This document shows positions 18,382 through 29,700 of a DNA stretch of 62,296 nt, one piece after another (position 1 is the stretch's first letter; each line of letters starts with the position of its first letter). The position numbers were made by a program, and so were the translations under genes. Origin of the DNA: Flavobacteriaceae bacterium (GTDB lineage Bacteria; Bacteroidota; Bacteroidia; Flavobacteriales; Flavobacteriaceae); the NCBI GenBank assembly GCA_029938265.1, contig JAOZVI010000003.1, positions 1 to 62,296 on the forward strand. The letters are read 5' to 3'. The notes beneath the pieces were generated by a model. That model did no database searches. It had not been told where the DNA came from and saw only the letters and a program-made list of their open reading frames with translations.

Positions 18382-19614
18382 ATGTTATACTATTTATTTG
18401 ATTATTTAGATAACCAACATAATCTGGCAGGCGCAGGATTGTTTCAATACATTTCTTTCCGTTCTGCAATGGCATTCTCATTTTCATTATTGATCTCAAC
18501 TATTTATGGTAGAAAGATTATTGATAAATTAAGGCGATTACAGGTAGGAGAGTCTATTCGTGATTTAGGTTTACATGGTCAGGTTGAAAAAACCGGAACC
18601 CCTACTATGGGTGGTTTGATTATCATATTTGCAACCTTAGTTCCTGTATTTCTTTTAGCAAAACTACACAATATTTATATTATTTTATTGATTGTAACTA
18701 CCCTTTGGATGGGTATGATTGGTTTTATAGATGATTATATCAAGGTATTTAAAAAGAATAAAGAAGGTTTAAAAGGTAGGTTTAAAATAGTTGGTCAGGT
18801 CATTCTGGGAGCTTTTGTTGGCATTGTTCTTTATTTTAATCCGGATGTAGTTGTAAAAGAAAAATTACGTGGTGATCAGATTGTTAAAATTGAACAATTA
18901 ACCAATTCCACCAGTGATTTTACAGAGGCTCATAAATCAACAAAAACAACTATTCCTTTTGTAAAGAATAATGAGTTTGACTATGCAAGTTTATTGAGTT
19001 GGGCTGGAGAAGGTGCTAAAGATTATGTATGGTTATTATTTGTAGGTATAGTAATATTTATAATTACTGCTGTTTCTAATGGAGCTAACTTAACGGATGG
19101 AATAGATGGCTTGGCAGCCGGGAGCTCGGCAATAATTGTTCTGGCATTGGCTGTATTTTCATGGGTTTCAGGTAATATCATTTTTGCTGATTATTTGGAT
19201 GTGATGTATATACCTAACTCTGGTGAAATGACTATTTTTCTTAGTGCTTTTGTAGGGGGTCTTGTTGGATTCTTATGGTATAATACATATCCGGCGCAAG
19301 TATTTATGGGCGATATTGGAAGTTTAACAATTGGAGGCATAATTGCTGTTCTGGCTATTGCTGTACGAAAAGAATTACTTCTGCCGATTTTAGCTGGAGT
19401 CTTTTTAGTAGAAAATTTATCGGTTGTGATGCAGGTTTCCTATTTTAAATATACAAAGAAAAAATATGGAACAGGTAAGCGTATATTTTTAATGTCACCC
19501 TTGCATCATCATTACCAAAAAAGTGGTTATCACGAAAGTAAAATCGCTACTAGATTTTGGATCGTAGGTATTTTACTTGCAGTCCTATCCATAGTAACAT
19601 TAAAAGTAAGATAA
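18382..19614 (+). CDS. mraY: Phospho-MurNAc-pentapeptide transferase
   Basis: Integral membrane enzyme that makes lipid I from UDP-MurNAc-pentapeptide and undecaprenyl phosphate. The family motifs [16 protein letters not shown] (about residues 115-130), [15 protein letters not shown] (about 233-247) and the HHHYQKSGY loop (about 373-381) are intact. Its 410 residues include the extra periplasmic loop common in Bacteroidota. It follows murE by two bases. Confidence 0.96.
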   Translation: MLYYLFDYLDNQHNLAGAGLFQYISFRSAMAFSFSLLISTIYGRKIIDKLRRLQVGESIRDLGLHGQVEKTGTPTMGGLIIIFATLVPVFLLAKLHNIYIILLIVTTLWMGMIGFIDDYIKVFKKNKEGLKGRFKIVGQVILGAFVGIVLYFNPDVVVKEKLRGDQIVKIEQLTNSTSDFTEAHKSTKTTIPFVKNNEFDYASLLSWAGEGAKDYVWLLFVGIVIFIITAVSNGANLTDGIDGLAAGSSAIIVLALAVFSWVSGNIIFADYLDVMYIPNSGEMTIFLSAFVGGLVGFLWYNTYPAQVFMGDIGSLTIGGIIAVLAIAVRKELLLPILAGVFLVENLSVVMQVSYFKYTKKKYGTGKRIFLMSPLHHHYQKSGYHESKIATRFWIVGILLAVLSIVTLKVR

Positions 19615-19636
19615 TAATTAATAAAAATTTAAGTAA

Positions 19637-20185
19637 ATGAGTATTTCGGCTTTTGCAATTCAACAAAATTTTAATACAAAAAATGCCATGGCATCTAAAA
19701 TGATCTCTGAGCTGTTACATGTTCGCAAAGAGACAATAAGAGAATGTTTGGCGATTTGTGATCAAGATGAACACAGATTGGAAGAAGTTCTTAAGATCAA
19801 TGGTGTTCAATATATTAATGATTCACAAGCCGAAAATGTCAATGCTGTATATTTTGCTCTAGATAGTGTGGAATATCCTATAGTCTGGATTGTTGGAGGA
19901 GTTGACAAAGGGAATGATTATGAACCTTTGTTGCCTTTGGTTAGAGAAAAAGTGAAAGCCATTATTTGTATGGGTAAGAATAATCATAATATTATTAAAA
20001 CTTTTGTAAATGTTGTTGATTTTATGATTGAAACACCTAGTGTGAGTGAAGCTGTAAATATAGCTTATAAACTAACCGAAAAGGGAGATGCGGTATTGTT
20101 ATCGCCGGCATGTGAAGGCTATGATATGTTTGATGGTCATGAAGATAGAGGAAAAAAATTTAGACAAGCCGTTAGAAAACTATAA
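19637..20185 (+). pseudogene. murD: MurD remnant: C-terminal domain only, key residues altered
   Basis: An open frame of 182 residues that aligns with the last 40 percent of MurD. The substrate-binding and ATP-binding domains, including the GTNGK loop, are missing, and an in-frame stop lies directly before the ATG, so there is no hidden upstream part. In the retained part, the usual NDSKATN is NDSQAEN, SPACAS is SPACEG, and the His of KHN is Phe. These positions contact D-glutamate or the catalytic site in MurD. It cannot be a ligase by itself. It may be a decaying gene or a retained domain with another role; the uninterrupted frame leaves both open. Confidence 0.8.
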
Positions 20186-20212
20186 TTTATTAAAAATACT
20201 TTATTAGTATAA

Positions 20213-21418
20213 ATGAAACAGCTATTAGCAAATATAAAAGGAGATAAAACCATATGGGCAATCATTGCCGTGTTGGCTATTTTTTCATTTTTACCTGTGT
20301 ATAGTTCAAGTACAAATCTTGTTTATGTTACCGGAAAAGGTACCACTTTTGGGTATTTAATAAAGCATGCTATTCTTATATTACTTGGTTTTGTAATTGT
20401 TTATGCAACACATAAAATACCGTATAAGTATTTTAGTGGATTGTCTGTTTTATTGATGCCTGTAGTTGTGCTTTTACTTATTTTTACGATGACTCAAGGA
20501 ACCGTGATTAGCGGAGCCAACGCCAGTAGATGGATTCAAATTCCGTTTGTAGGAATGGGATTTCAAACATCAACTTTGGCAGTTGTAGTTGTTATGATGT
20601 TTGTGGCAAGATATCTAGCTCGTAACAGAGATAAACAGATTATTTTTAAAGAGAGTATTTTATATTTATGGTTGCCTGTTGCAATTATTTTGATGCTTAT
20701 TTTACCTGCAAATTTTTCAACAACTGCAATTGCTTTTGTAATGGTAATGCTTTTGGTATTTCTTGGAGGTTATCCCATTAAATATATTATGTACATTTTA
20801 GGGATGGCAGTTTTAGTTTTTGCCATTTTTTTACTTACTGCAAAAGCTTTTCCCGATGTAATAAAAAACACTAGAATTCAAACCTGGAGCAGTAGAATTG
20901 AAAATTTCTCATCAGGAGAAAGTGAAAATAATTATCAGGCTGAAAAAGCCAAAATAGCCATAGCTTCTGGTGAAATTAATGGTAAAGGTCCGGGTAAAAG
21001 TGTGCAAAAAAACTTCTTACCACAATCATCTTCCGATTTTATCTATGCGATTATAGTAGAAGAATTTGGCTTAATTGGCGCAATTTTAATAGTATTATTA
21101 TATTTGGGATTACTTTTTAGAATAGTGATCATAACAACAAAAACTGATACTATTTTTGGCACTTTATTAGCATTAGGTGTTGGGATACCCATTATATTTC
21201 AAGCTTTTATAAATATTGCTGTTGCTGTTGGTTTGTTTCCGGTAACTGGTCAACCTTTACCTTTGATAAGTACGGGAGGCACTTCAATTTGGATGACTTG
21301 TTTTGCGATTGGAGTAGTATTGAGTATAAGCGTAGCGAATAAAGAAAAAGTTAAAGAAAGTAACGAGGATATTGAATTAGAAAACCCTTTAGATATTTTA
21401 CATGAAGCAGTCGGTTAA
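20213..21418 (+). CDS. ftsW: Septal peptidoglycan polymerase FtsW
   Basis: SEDS-family glycosyltransferase of 401 residues with about ten membrane segments that polymerises lipid II at the septum together with FtsI. The characteristic GxANASRW-like segment [13 protein letters not shown] (about residues 99-111) and the C-terminal [16 protein letters not shown] (about 343-358) are present. It overlaps murG by 17 bases. Confidence 0.95.
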   Translation: MKQLLANIKGDKTIWAIIAVLAIFSFLPVYSSSTNLVYVTGKGTTFGYLIKHAILILLGFVIVYATHKIPYKYFSGLSVLLMPVVVLLLIFTMTQGTVISGANASRWIQIPFVGMGFQTSTLAVVVVMMFVARYLARNRDKQIIFKESILYLWLPVAIILMLILPANFSTTAIAFVMVMLLVFLGGYPIKYIMYILGMAVLVFAIFLLTAKAFPDVIKNTRIQTWSSRIENFSSGESENNYQAEKAKIAIASGEINGKGPGKSVQKNFLPQSSSDFIYAIIVEEFGLIGAILIVLLYLGLLFRIVIITTKTDTIFGTLLALGVGIPIIFQAFINIAVAVGLFPVTGQPLPLISTGGTSIWMTCFAIGVVLSISVANKEKVKESNEDIELENPLDILHEAVG

Positions 21419-22493
21419 CATATTGTTGAGTGGAGGGGGAACAGGCGGACATATCTACCCGGCAATTGCAATTGCAAATGAATTAAAAAGCAGGATTCAA
21501 AATGCAAATTTTTTATTTGTTGGAGCAAATGACAGGATGGAAATGGAAAAAGTTCCTCAGGCAGGTTATAAGATCAAAGGATTGAATATTTCAGGATTGA
21601 ATAGAAGTTTATCAATAAAAAATTTAACGTTTCCATTTAAATTGATCGATAGTTTATACAAAGCTAAAAATATTATTAAAGAATATAAACCAGATGTAGT
21701 TATAGGAACAGGAGGTTTTGCTTCTGGGCCAACATTGTTCATGGCTAATAAAAAAAATATACCGACTTTAATTCAAGAACAGAATTCTTTCCCGGGTATT
21801 ACTAATAAATTGTTGGCCAAGAATGCACAAAATATTTGTGTGGCTTATGGTGGATTGGATAAGTATTTTCCACAGGATAAAATTATCATGACGGGTAATC
21901 CTGTAAGACAAGATATTCTTGATATTTCAAAAAAAAGAGAAGATGCAATAAAGTATTTTAAGCTTGATGGAAATAAAAAAACATTGGTAGTATTAGGAGG
22001 TAGTTTGGGTGCCAGAGCAATTAATAAAATTATTGAAAAAAATTTACAGGAATTACTTAAAAATGATCTTCAAATTATATGGCAAACAGGAAAATTATAT
22101 TTTGATGATTATAGAAAATACGATCAAAAAGAAGGAGTACAAACACATGCTTTTATTCAAAAAATGGATTTTCTATATGCTGCTGCTGATATTTTGATAA
22201 GTAGAGCAGGAGCTGGTACAATTTCAGAATTGTGCTTGGTAGGTAAACCGGTAATTTTTATTCCGTCACCAAATGTTGCCGAAGATCATCAAACCAAAAA
22301 TGCTATGGCAGTTAAAAAAAATAATGCTGCAATAATGATTAAAGAGGATGAATTAAAGGGATTTTCAAAGGAATTTGATAAGCTTTTTGAAGACGAACAA
22401 TTGCAAAAAGAATTGAGTAATAATATTAAAAATATGGCTTTGCCAAATGCAACAGCAAAAATTGCTGATGCCGTTGAAGCTTTGTTAAACTGA
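21402..22493 (+). CDS. murG: UDP-GlcNAc transferase MurG
   Basis: GT-B glycosyltransferase of 363 residues that converts lipid I to lipid II on the inner membrane face. The N-terminal [16 protein letters not shown] (about residues 10-25), [12 protein letters not shown] (about 99-110) and [17 protein letters not shown] (about 267-283) are the standard motifs. In most Bacteroidota murC follows directly; here only 90 bases with a large hairpin precede ftsQ. Confidence 0.96.
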   Translation: MKQSVNILLSGGGTGGHIYPAIAIANELKSRIQNANFLFVGANDRMEMEKVPQAGYKIKGLNISGLNRSLSIKNLTFPFKLIDSLYKAKNIIKEYKPDVVIGTGGFASGPTLFMANKKNIPTLIQEQNSFPGITNKLLAKNAQNICVAYGGLDKYFPQDKIIMTGNPVRQDILDISKKREDAIKYFKLDGNKKTLVVLGGSLGARAINKIIEKNLQELLKNDLQIIWQTGKLYFDDYRKYDQKEGVQTHAFIQKMDFLYAAADILISRAGAGTISELCLVGKPVIFIPSPNVAEDHQTKNAMAVKKNNAAIMIKEDELKGFSKEFDKLFEDEQLQKELSNNIKNMALPNATAKIADAVEALLN

Positions 22494-22523
22494 AATGAAT
22501 ATAATGTGCTAAATACTTTGGTT

Positions 22524-22576
22524 ACTATGGCAAATAAAAGTTTGATTAGGGGATTTAACTTTTAGTTTGCCATAGT
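22524..22576 (+). repeat. Long inverted repeat where murC would be expected
   Basis: ACTATGGCAAATAAAAGT (22524-22541) pairs with the segment 22558-22576 over 18 base pairs with a single bulged G at 22565, around a 16-base loop. The hairpin ends 7 bases before the ftsQ ATG, so it covers the place where a ribosome would bind. No strong T tract follows, so a simple terminator is unlikely. It could act on ftsQAZ translation or mRNA processing, or be a scar of an excised or inserted element. Confidence 0.75.
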
Positions 22577-22583
22577 TTTAATA

Positions 22584-23336
22584 ATGAAAATATCAAAATT
22601 AAAATTGAAAAAATATATTGTACATATTAAATTTACAGCTCTTTTCTTACTGGTTTTGTTTTTATACGGATTTGCTGCAAATAGACATTACATTAAAAAG
22701 ATTGAAAAAATAGACATTGAATTTAAAAATGGAAATAACCTATTTATCACTTATGAAACGGTTAATAAATTGTTAATACAAAATATTGATAGCACAAAAA
22801 ATCAAACAATAGAAAGTTTACATTTGAATAATTTAGAAAAATCTGTCAAAATAAATGCAATGATCCAGAATGCTGAAATTTATTCTACAATTGATAATAA
22901 ATTAGGCGCGATTATTACACAAAGAACCCCTGTTTTAAGAGTAGTTAATGGATTAGAATCATATTATTATGATGAATTTGGTAAAAAAATGCCATTGTCT
23001 AAAAATTATTCGGCTCGTGTACCAATTGTTTCGAGTAAAATAGATAAAGATAATAATTCAGATATTATCAATTTATCGAACAGAATTAAAGAGGATGATT
23101 TTTTAAAAAAGCAAGTTATTGGTATAGATCAAAATGAGAAAGAAGGTGTTAATCAATTTATTTTGAAAACCAGAATTGGAGACCAAATTATTATTTTGGG
23201 AACTGTACAGAATTTTAATAATAAAAAAAATAAACTAAAAGCATTTTATCAAAAAGCTTTAGCTGATAGTACTTTAAAAAATTTTGACACCATTAATTTA
23301 AAGTATAAAAATCAAGTTGTTTGCACAAAAAAGTAA
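22584..23336 (+). CDS. ftsQ: Cell division protein FtsQ
   Basis: A 250-residue bitopic protein: short basic cytosolic tail, one membrane segment (about residues 16-31), then a periplasmic part with a POTRA-like start (about 37-105) and a region containing YYYDEFGKKMPLS (about 127-139). It links FtsA/FtsZ to the wall machinery through FtsL. It follows the hairpin at the murC site and ends 3 bases before ftsA. Confidence 0.85.
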   Translation: MKISKLKLKKYIVHIKFTALFLLVLFLYGFAANRHYIKKIEKIDIEFKNGNNLFITYETVNKLLIQNIDSTKNQTIESLHLNNLEKSVKINAMIQNAEIYSTIDNKLGAIITQRTPVLRVVNGLESYYYDEFGKKMPLSKNYSARVPIVSSKIDKDNNSDIINLSNRIKEDDFLKKQVIGIDQNEKEGVNQFILKTRIGDQIIILGTVQNFNNKKNKLKAFYQKALADSTLKNFDTINLKYKNQVVCTKK

Positions 23337-23339
23337 AAT

Positions 23340-24641
23340 ATGGAAAATGAAAACATTGCGGTTGGTTTAGATATTGGAACAACAAAGATTGTTGCAATGG
23401 TAGGTAAAAATGATACCTATAACAAAATTGAGGTGCTTGGTTTGGGTAGGGCCAAAAGTTTGGGTGTACACAGGGGAGTTGTAAATAATATTACTCAAAC
23501 AATCCAGTCTATTCAACAGGCTATTGATCAGGCCGAAGCTACATCCGGAAAGAAAATTGAAAAAGTAGATGTTGGAATTGCAGGTCAGCATATTCGTAGT
23601 TTACATCACAGTGATTATATAACACGGTCATATCCAGATAGAGTAATCGATGAAAATGATATTGAAAGATTGATCAATCAGGTTTATAAATTGGTAATGC
23701 TTCCCGGTGAGGAGATTATTCATGTTTTACCTCAAGATTATAAAGTTGATGGTCAGGCCGAAATAAAAACACCCACTGGTATGTATGGAGGAAGGCTAGA
23801 AGCCAATTTTCATGTAGTTGTTGGGCAAGTTTCATCAATAAGAAATATTGGAAGATGTATTAAAAGTGCCGGCCTAGAATTATCAAGTATAACACTTGAA
23901 CCGTTGGCCTCTGCAAATGCAGTTTTGAGTCAGGAAGAAAAAGAAGCCGGTGTTGCTTTGATTGATATTGGTGGAGGTACAACTGATTTGGCGATTTTTA
24001 AAGATGGAATTATAAGGCATACCGCAGTTATTCCATTTGGTGGTGGTGTAATTACAGAAGATATTAAAGAAGGATGTTCGATCATTGAGAAACAAGCTGA
24101 ATTGCTAAAAACCAAGTTTGGCTCAGCTTGGCCCGGTGAAAATAAAGATAATGAAATTGTTTCAATTCCAGGTTTGAGAGGTAGGGATCCAAAAGAGATA
24201 ACATTAAAAAATCTTTCAAAAATTATTCATGCACGAATTGTTGAGATCGTAGAACAAGTATTTTTAGAGATAAAAAATTATGGTTTTGAAGATAATAAGA
24301 AAAAATTAATTGCAGGAATTGTTTTAACCGGAGGAGGAGCTCAACTTAAACATATCAAACAATTAGTTGAATATATTACAGGTATGGATACCCGTATTGG
24401 ATATCCAAATGAGCATTTGTCGAGTAGTAGTGATGTAGAATTATCCAGTCCGATCTATGCAACTGCTGTTGGATTATTGATGAATGGATTGAATGAGTAT
24501 GATAAAAAAGATAAAAAGGATAAAATTGAATCACAACAAGAAACTGTAAAGGATGCAACAGTCTCTAATGAAGGTCCAAAGAAAACGGTCTTTGATAAAT
24601 GGATAGAAAAGTTTAGAGATTTTTTAGAAAACGCAGAATAA
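23340..24641 (+). CDS. ftsA: Cell division protein FtsA
   Basis: Actin-like ATPase of 433 residues that anchors FtsZ to the membrane. The phosphate-1 motif VGLDIGTTKIVAMVG (about residues 8-22), the IDIGGGTTDLAIF motif (about 203-215) and GIVLTGGGAQL near 326-336 are intact, and the extreme C-terminus (DKWIEKFRDFLEN) looks like the membrane-binding amphipathic helix. A Lys/Glu-rich linker precedes it. Confidence 0.95.
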   Translation: MENENIAVGLDIGTTKIVAMVGKNDTYNKIEVLGLGRAKSLGVHRGVVNNITQTIQSIQQAIDQAEATSGKKIEKVDVGIAGQHIRSLHHSDYITRSYPDRVIDENDIERLINQVYKLVMLPGEEIIHVLPQDYKVDGQAEIKTPTGMYGGRLEANFHVVVGQVSSIRNIGRCIKSAGLELSSITLEPLASANAVLSQEEKEAGVALIDIGGGTTDLAIFKDGIIRHTAVIPFGGGVITEDIKEGCSIIEKQAELLKTKFGSAWPGENKDNEIVSIPGLRGRDPKEITLKNLSKIIHARIVEIVEQVFLEIKNYGFEDNKKKLIAGIVLTGGGAQLKHIKQLVEYITGMDTRIGYPNEHLSSSSDVELSSPIYATAVGLLMNGLNEYDKKDKKDKIESQQETVKDATVSNEGPKKTVFDKWIEKFRDFLENAE

Positions 24642-24699
24642 AATAAAAAAATAGCAGAATAGAAAAAATATTAGTAATAAAACCTTTTAAGAAAAAGTT

Positions 24700-26574
24700 A
24701 TGAGTAGTATAGATTTAACCAACATTTCATTTGATTTACCTAAGAACCAGTCTAATGTAATTAAAGTAATTGGCGTAGGAGGCGGAGGAAGTAATGCGAT
24801 TAATCACATGTTTTCAAAAGGAATCAAAGGAGTTGATTTTGTAGTTTGTAACACTGATTCGCAAGCTTTGCATAACAGTCCTGTTCCAACTAAAATTCAG
24901 TTAGGTGCTACACTTACCGAAGGATTAGGTGCAGGTGCCAATCCAACGATTGGTAAAGAAGCTGCTTTGGAAAGTATTGATGATATCAGAGACATGTTAG
25001 ACAAAAGATCAAAAATGTTGTTTATTACTGTTGGAATGGGTGGAGGTACAGGTACCGGTGCTGCACCTGTTATTGCAAAAATTGCCAAAGAAATGAATAT
25101 TCTAACTGTAGGAATAGTTACAACACCATTTAGTTTTGAGGGTAAAATGCGTAATGAACAAGCCCAAATAGGAATTGAAAAATTACGTAAACATGTTGAT
25201 TCTTTGGTAGTAATTAATAATAACAAATTACGTGAAGTTTATGGTAACTTAGGTTTTAAAGCAGGTTTTACAAAGGCTGATGAAGTTTTGTCAACAGCTG
25301 CTACAGGAATTGCACAGGTAATAACACATCATTACACTCAAAATATTGACTTAAGAGATGCTAAAACAGTGCTATCTGATAGTGGAACTGCTATTATGGG
25401 TTCTGGTTCTGCTACTGGAATTAATCGTGCACAAAGTGCTATTACTAAAGCATTAGATTCACCTTTATTAAATGACAATAAAATTACAGGAGCAAAAAGA
25501 GTTCTGTTATTAATTGTTTCTGGAACTTCTGAAGTAACCATTGATGAAATTGGAGAAATTAATGATTATATCCAATCTGAAGCCAAAACTAATGTTGATA
25601 TAATAATGGGTGTAGGTGAAGATGAAAATTTAGGAGAATCTATTTCGGTGACTGTGATTGCAACCGGATTTAACATTGAACTTCAAAATGAGTTCACGAG
25701 TAATGATTCTAAAAAAATTGTTCATAATTTGGTAGATGAAAATGAAAAAAAGGATACAAAAAAAGAAGAACTTCCAAAAAAGGAATCTTCTAAAATTGTG
25801 AAACATCATGTATTGCTAGAAGAAATACCAGAAAATGAACAAGAGGTTGTAAATTTAAATGTTGAACATGAAGATGTAGTGCAAAAGGGTAAGGATGAAT
25901 TAAAGGATGAGTTTATTATATCTACTACAACTGAAGAGAAAATTCAAGAACCAGAAAGTACAATTAAAGAAATTAATAAAAATCAATTTTCATTTACTTT
26001 TGATCTGCCCATTCAAAAAACAAAAACTGTTGAAAGTGCTATTAATAAAAATATTCATATTAATGATATTGAAATAATTGGGTTAGAAGAGATTAAACCA
26101 CAAGTTTTTAAGGATAATAAAGTTAGACATACTTTAGAGATAGAAGATGAATTTGCTCCTGAATTAAAAGTATTAAATGATATTAAGGATGATTCTCAGA
26201 AAGATAATGATTTGGAATTTGAGTTGAGGGTAGATAAAAAGCCTAATCAAAATGAAGAAAAAATTACAGATAATAGTATAATTGAGAATGAAGTATCTCC
26301 TTTAAATCTTACTATATCTGAATTAAAGAACAGAGCAGATGATAGAAGAAACAGGATGAAGGAGTTTAATTATAAATTTATAAATAAAGTTCATCAAAAT
26401 GTTGATGAAATGGAAAATCAACCTGCATATAAACGTTTAGGAGTTGATATTAATGAAGTAAGTTTATCTACAGAAACTCAAAAAAATAAATCCAGAACCA
26501 CACTTGGTGTGGATGATAATGATGAAATACAAATACGATCAAATAACTCTTTTTTACATGATAATGTTGATTAG
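24700..26574 (+). CDS. ftsZ: Cell division GTPase FtsZ, long C-terminal extension
   Basis: Tubulin-like GTPase that forms the Z-ring. The GTP-binding GGGTGTGAAPVIAKIAKE lies near residues 111-128, and the T7 loop region NVDIIMGVGED near 297-307. The globular part ends near residue 330. An acidic, probably disordered linker of about 270 residues follows, with a terminal conserved-looking stretch including AYKRLGVDINEV. At 624 residues it is much longer than E. coli FtsZ, as is usual in this phylum. Last gene of the cluster, followed by a terminator. Confidence 0.96.
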   Translation: MSSIDLTNISFDLPKNQSNVIKVIGVGGGGSNAINHMFSKGIKGVDFVVCNTDSQALHNSPVPTKIQLGATLTEGLGAGANPTIGKEAALESIDDIRDMLDKRSKMLFITVGMGGGTGTGAAPVIAKIAKEMNILTVGIVTTPFSFEGKMRNEQAQIGIEKLRKHVDSLVVINNNKLREVYGNLGFKAGFTKADEVLSTAATGIAQVITHHYTQNIDLRDAKTVLSDSGTAIMGSGSATGINRAQSAITKALDSPLLNDNKITGAKRVLLLIVSGTSEVTIDEIGEINDYIQSEAKTNVDIIMGVGEDENLGESISVTVIATGFNIELQNEFTSNDSKKIVHNLVDENEKKDTKKEELPKKESSKIVKHHVLLEEIPENEQEVVNLNVEHEDVVQKGKDELKDEFIISTTTEEKIQEPESTIKEINKNQFSFTFDLPIQKTKTVESAINKNIHINDIEIIGLEEIKPQVFKDNKVRHTLEIEDEFAPELKVLNDIKDDSQKDNDLEFELRVDKKPNQNEEKITDNSIIENEVSPLNLTISELKNRADDRRNRMKEFNYKFINKVHQNVDEMENQPAYKRLGVDINEVSLSTETQKNKSRTTLGVDDNDEIQIRSNNSFLHDNVD

Positions 26575-26608
26575 TTTAATTAAATTTTAGTTTTTTTAGT
26601 TAGTGGGA

Positions 26609-26641
26609 AAATCCGGAACAGAAATCTGTTTCGGATTTTTT
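26609..26641 (+). terminator. Terminator of the dcw cluster
   Basis: AATCCGGAACAG and CTGTTTCGGATT pair as a 12-base stem with one G-T pair around a 4-base loop, followed by T residues, 34 bases after the ftsZ stop. Confidence 0.85.
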
Positions 26642-26712
26642 GAAAATAAATTTTTACAATCTGAATATAAATATTTAGAATATAATAAAGAAAGAGATCA
26701 AAATTTTGAATA

Positions 26713-29700
26713 CTATTTCAAAATTATTCTTTTAGTAGCCTGACTATTTCCAACGCTGATCTTTAAAAAATAGATTCCTTTATCAACTTGATTTAATTCT
26801 AGTTCGAAAGAATTTTCAATTATCTTATTTTTTTTGTAGATCAATTTACCCGTGATATCATAAATCGAAATTTGCATTTCTTCATTCCCTTTACGTTGAA
26901 TAAAAAAAGTACCATAGGAAGGGTTTGGATAAACATTAAAAACAGTTTTTTCAAAATCATTTACCGCTAAAATTGCTGTAGCATCAATAGTAAAATTATC
27001 AATTACAGCACCTTCTTGATTAGCAGCCTGATCAGTGGCAAATACAAATCTAAAAATTATATTTGATTCATTTTGGAGTGCTGCCAGATCATAACTGTAT
27101 TCTTTTAAAGTAGTATCAGTACCTGTCCACTGTTTACCAACAGTTATAGGTCTTTGAGGATCAATAAAACTACTGTTATACCAGTTTGGATCACTAGCAG
27201 TACCTAGAATCTCCCATGTTTTACCATTGTCAACAGTATATTCCATATACAAAACATCCCAATCTTTTTCAATATCAAATACCATATCAAATTTTAAAAC
27301 AGGATTTTCTAATTGCGTTAAATTATAACATGGTGAGATTAGATAACTCACAGTTTCATCAGTGTAATTTTCGGTCAGGTTTGTTACATAACCACTTTCA
27401 ATAATACTGTTGAATTTTGTAGTTGTTGGTTTGCCTTTTTGCCATAGATCTATATCTTTTCCAATGGTTTGAGTTAACCATTCATCTTCATTAACATCAC
27501 CAAAAGTATTAACATATTGACCTGTAGATGAATTGTTAACGGTAAAATTTACAGAAGCTGAATTGTTTTCAGCGAAAGCATCATTATTAATGTTAATACT
27601 AATGCTTAGATCATGGATGCCAAAATCCAAAGAATTATTTGAGTGCAAACTGATCTCTTTATTTTGCCCTGAAGGAATACTTCCATTATATTGAAAATTG
27701 AAATCTTCATTGTCAATACTATAATTAACAGTAACGGTGTTAATAATGTTTAAGCCGTTATTTTTAACCAGAATTTTTGGTGTTATTCCACTGCATTGTA
27801 CACTATTATTACTTAGAATATCAACTAAGCTGATGTCATTATTTGCCTTTATAACTTCAATAGGTGATTGCCAAACGCCCCTGCCATAAGTTCCTGCAGT
27901 TATTGTTTTTTCTTCTGTATTTATTTCGATATCTTTTATTGGTACATTGGGCAAATCGGTAGCGTACACTTCCCAATCTGTCATTTTATCATTGATATGG
28001 TAAACACCTAAACTAGTACCTAAATACAGATCATTTTGTAAACTCAGGTTTTGGTGTTTGATGACTAATTTTGGCTCGTTTGGCAGATTTAAAGAAATAT
28101 TTTCGAAATTAGTACCACCATCAGTTGATTTATAGACGCCATTATTAAAAAAACCACCTACAGTTATATATACAATATCATTATTGTTACTATTAATATC
28201 TATTGAGCTGATTATATAAGGAAATTCATAAGTTGACTTGGTAAAAGTTAAGCCTCCATCTGTACTTTTATATAAATATTTACTTCTAGACACATAGATA
28301 AGATCATTATTATTTGGAGAAATATCAATATTATTTAAGTTGCCTCCAAAAATTTTATCAGATACAGCCTCCCAGTCATTATTAATTAATTTGTAAAGTT
28401 TTTCATACCCTGCATAAATAACGCCATCTTTATTTAAAACTAGCGGTGTAACCCAATTACCACCCCTGTCACTTGAACCATCAACTTCATCTGCCGGAGC
28501 TGTGGCAATGATTACACCCTCAGTTTCACCACCATTATGAGTCATATTTAAGCTGCTGCCAAATTGTGTAAAGCCGTAGTAAACATTTTGATCATTTGGA
28601 TCAACAGCACAATCCATTCCATCACCACCATGATATCTATGCCAAATATTATTGCTAAAAGCAAAACCACCATTATCTTGTAAACCACCAACTATATTTG
28701 CTATTGAATGTTTTGCTGTAGATATTTTGTAATACTGACTAATATTCAATGTTTCAGTTAGATCTGTAAAAGAATTTCCGTTATTAGAAGATTCGTAGAT
28801 TCCGCCATCGGTACCTGCATATAATTTATTATTGAAGTATCTTAAAAAATGGATATCAGCATGTGTATAAGCAGGTTCGGAAGGATTCCACCAATGATTT
28901 ATTTGTGTAAAATTATCACCTCCATCAGATGATTTCCAGATATCTAAAACGCCTACAAAAACTAAATTTTCATCATTAGGAGAAACAGTCAAAGACATGT
29001 CATACCAGGCTTGTTTGCTTACAAAGATATCATCGGTCTCAAGGGTTTTCGTGAAAGTTTCTCCACTATTGGTTGATTTGTATAGACCTTGAAATGAATT
29101 GTCATCTTTGGCACTTAAAACATATACTATTTCAGGATTTGCCGGACTAACACCAATCGTAAATCTAGAAGGATTATCAGCTACTGGATCAGGTAAGTTA
29201 TTTAAAATTTGCGTAAAAGTATCACCAGTATTAGTAGATTTATAAAATTTTGAAGATGTTACAGCATATATGATATTAGGATCTCCGGGTTTAAGTTTAA
29301 TATCTCTAATATTTCCACTTAATTTTCTTTGCCAGTTGGCTCCGGCATCTTCTGATTTATAAAAGCCTTCATTTGTTGCAACCCAAAGCATATTTGAATT
29401 GTTGGGATTAATAAAAATTTCATTAGCTGATGCATTAACAGCATTGAAAGTTAATCCTGTTTTATTCCAGGTATTTCCACCATTGGTCGATTTCATTACA
29501 CCAACACTGTATGTATCACGAGCATCATCATCACCGGTAACAATATATACTATATTCGAATTATTTGGGTCGATTGCAATACCGGAAACACCAATCTGGG
29601 GAATATTATCTGATAATGGTATCCAATTTGTCCCGGCATCCGTTGATTTCCATATACCTCCCGAAGGAGCACCAACATAAAATATATTAGGATTATTTGG

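Noticed and set aside
22529-22567. Twelve-codon frame inside the hairpin before ftsQ as a leader peptide
   Set aside because: No bias for a particular amino acid and no alternative terminator; more easily explained as part of the inverted repeat.
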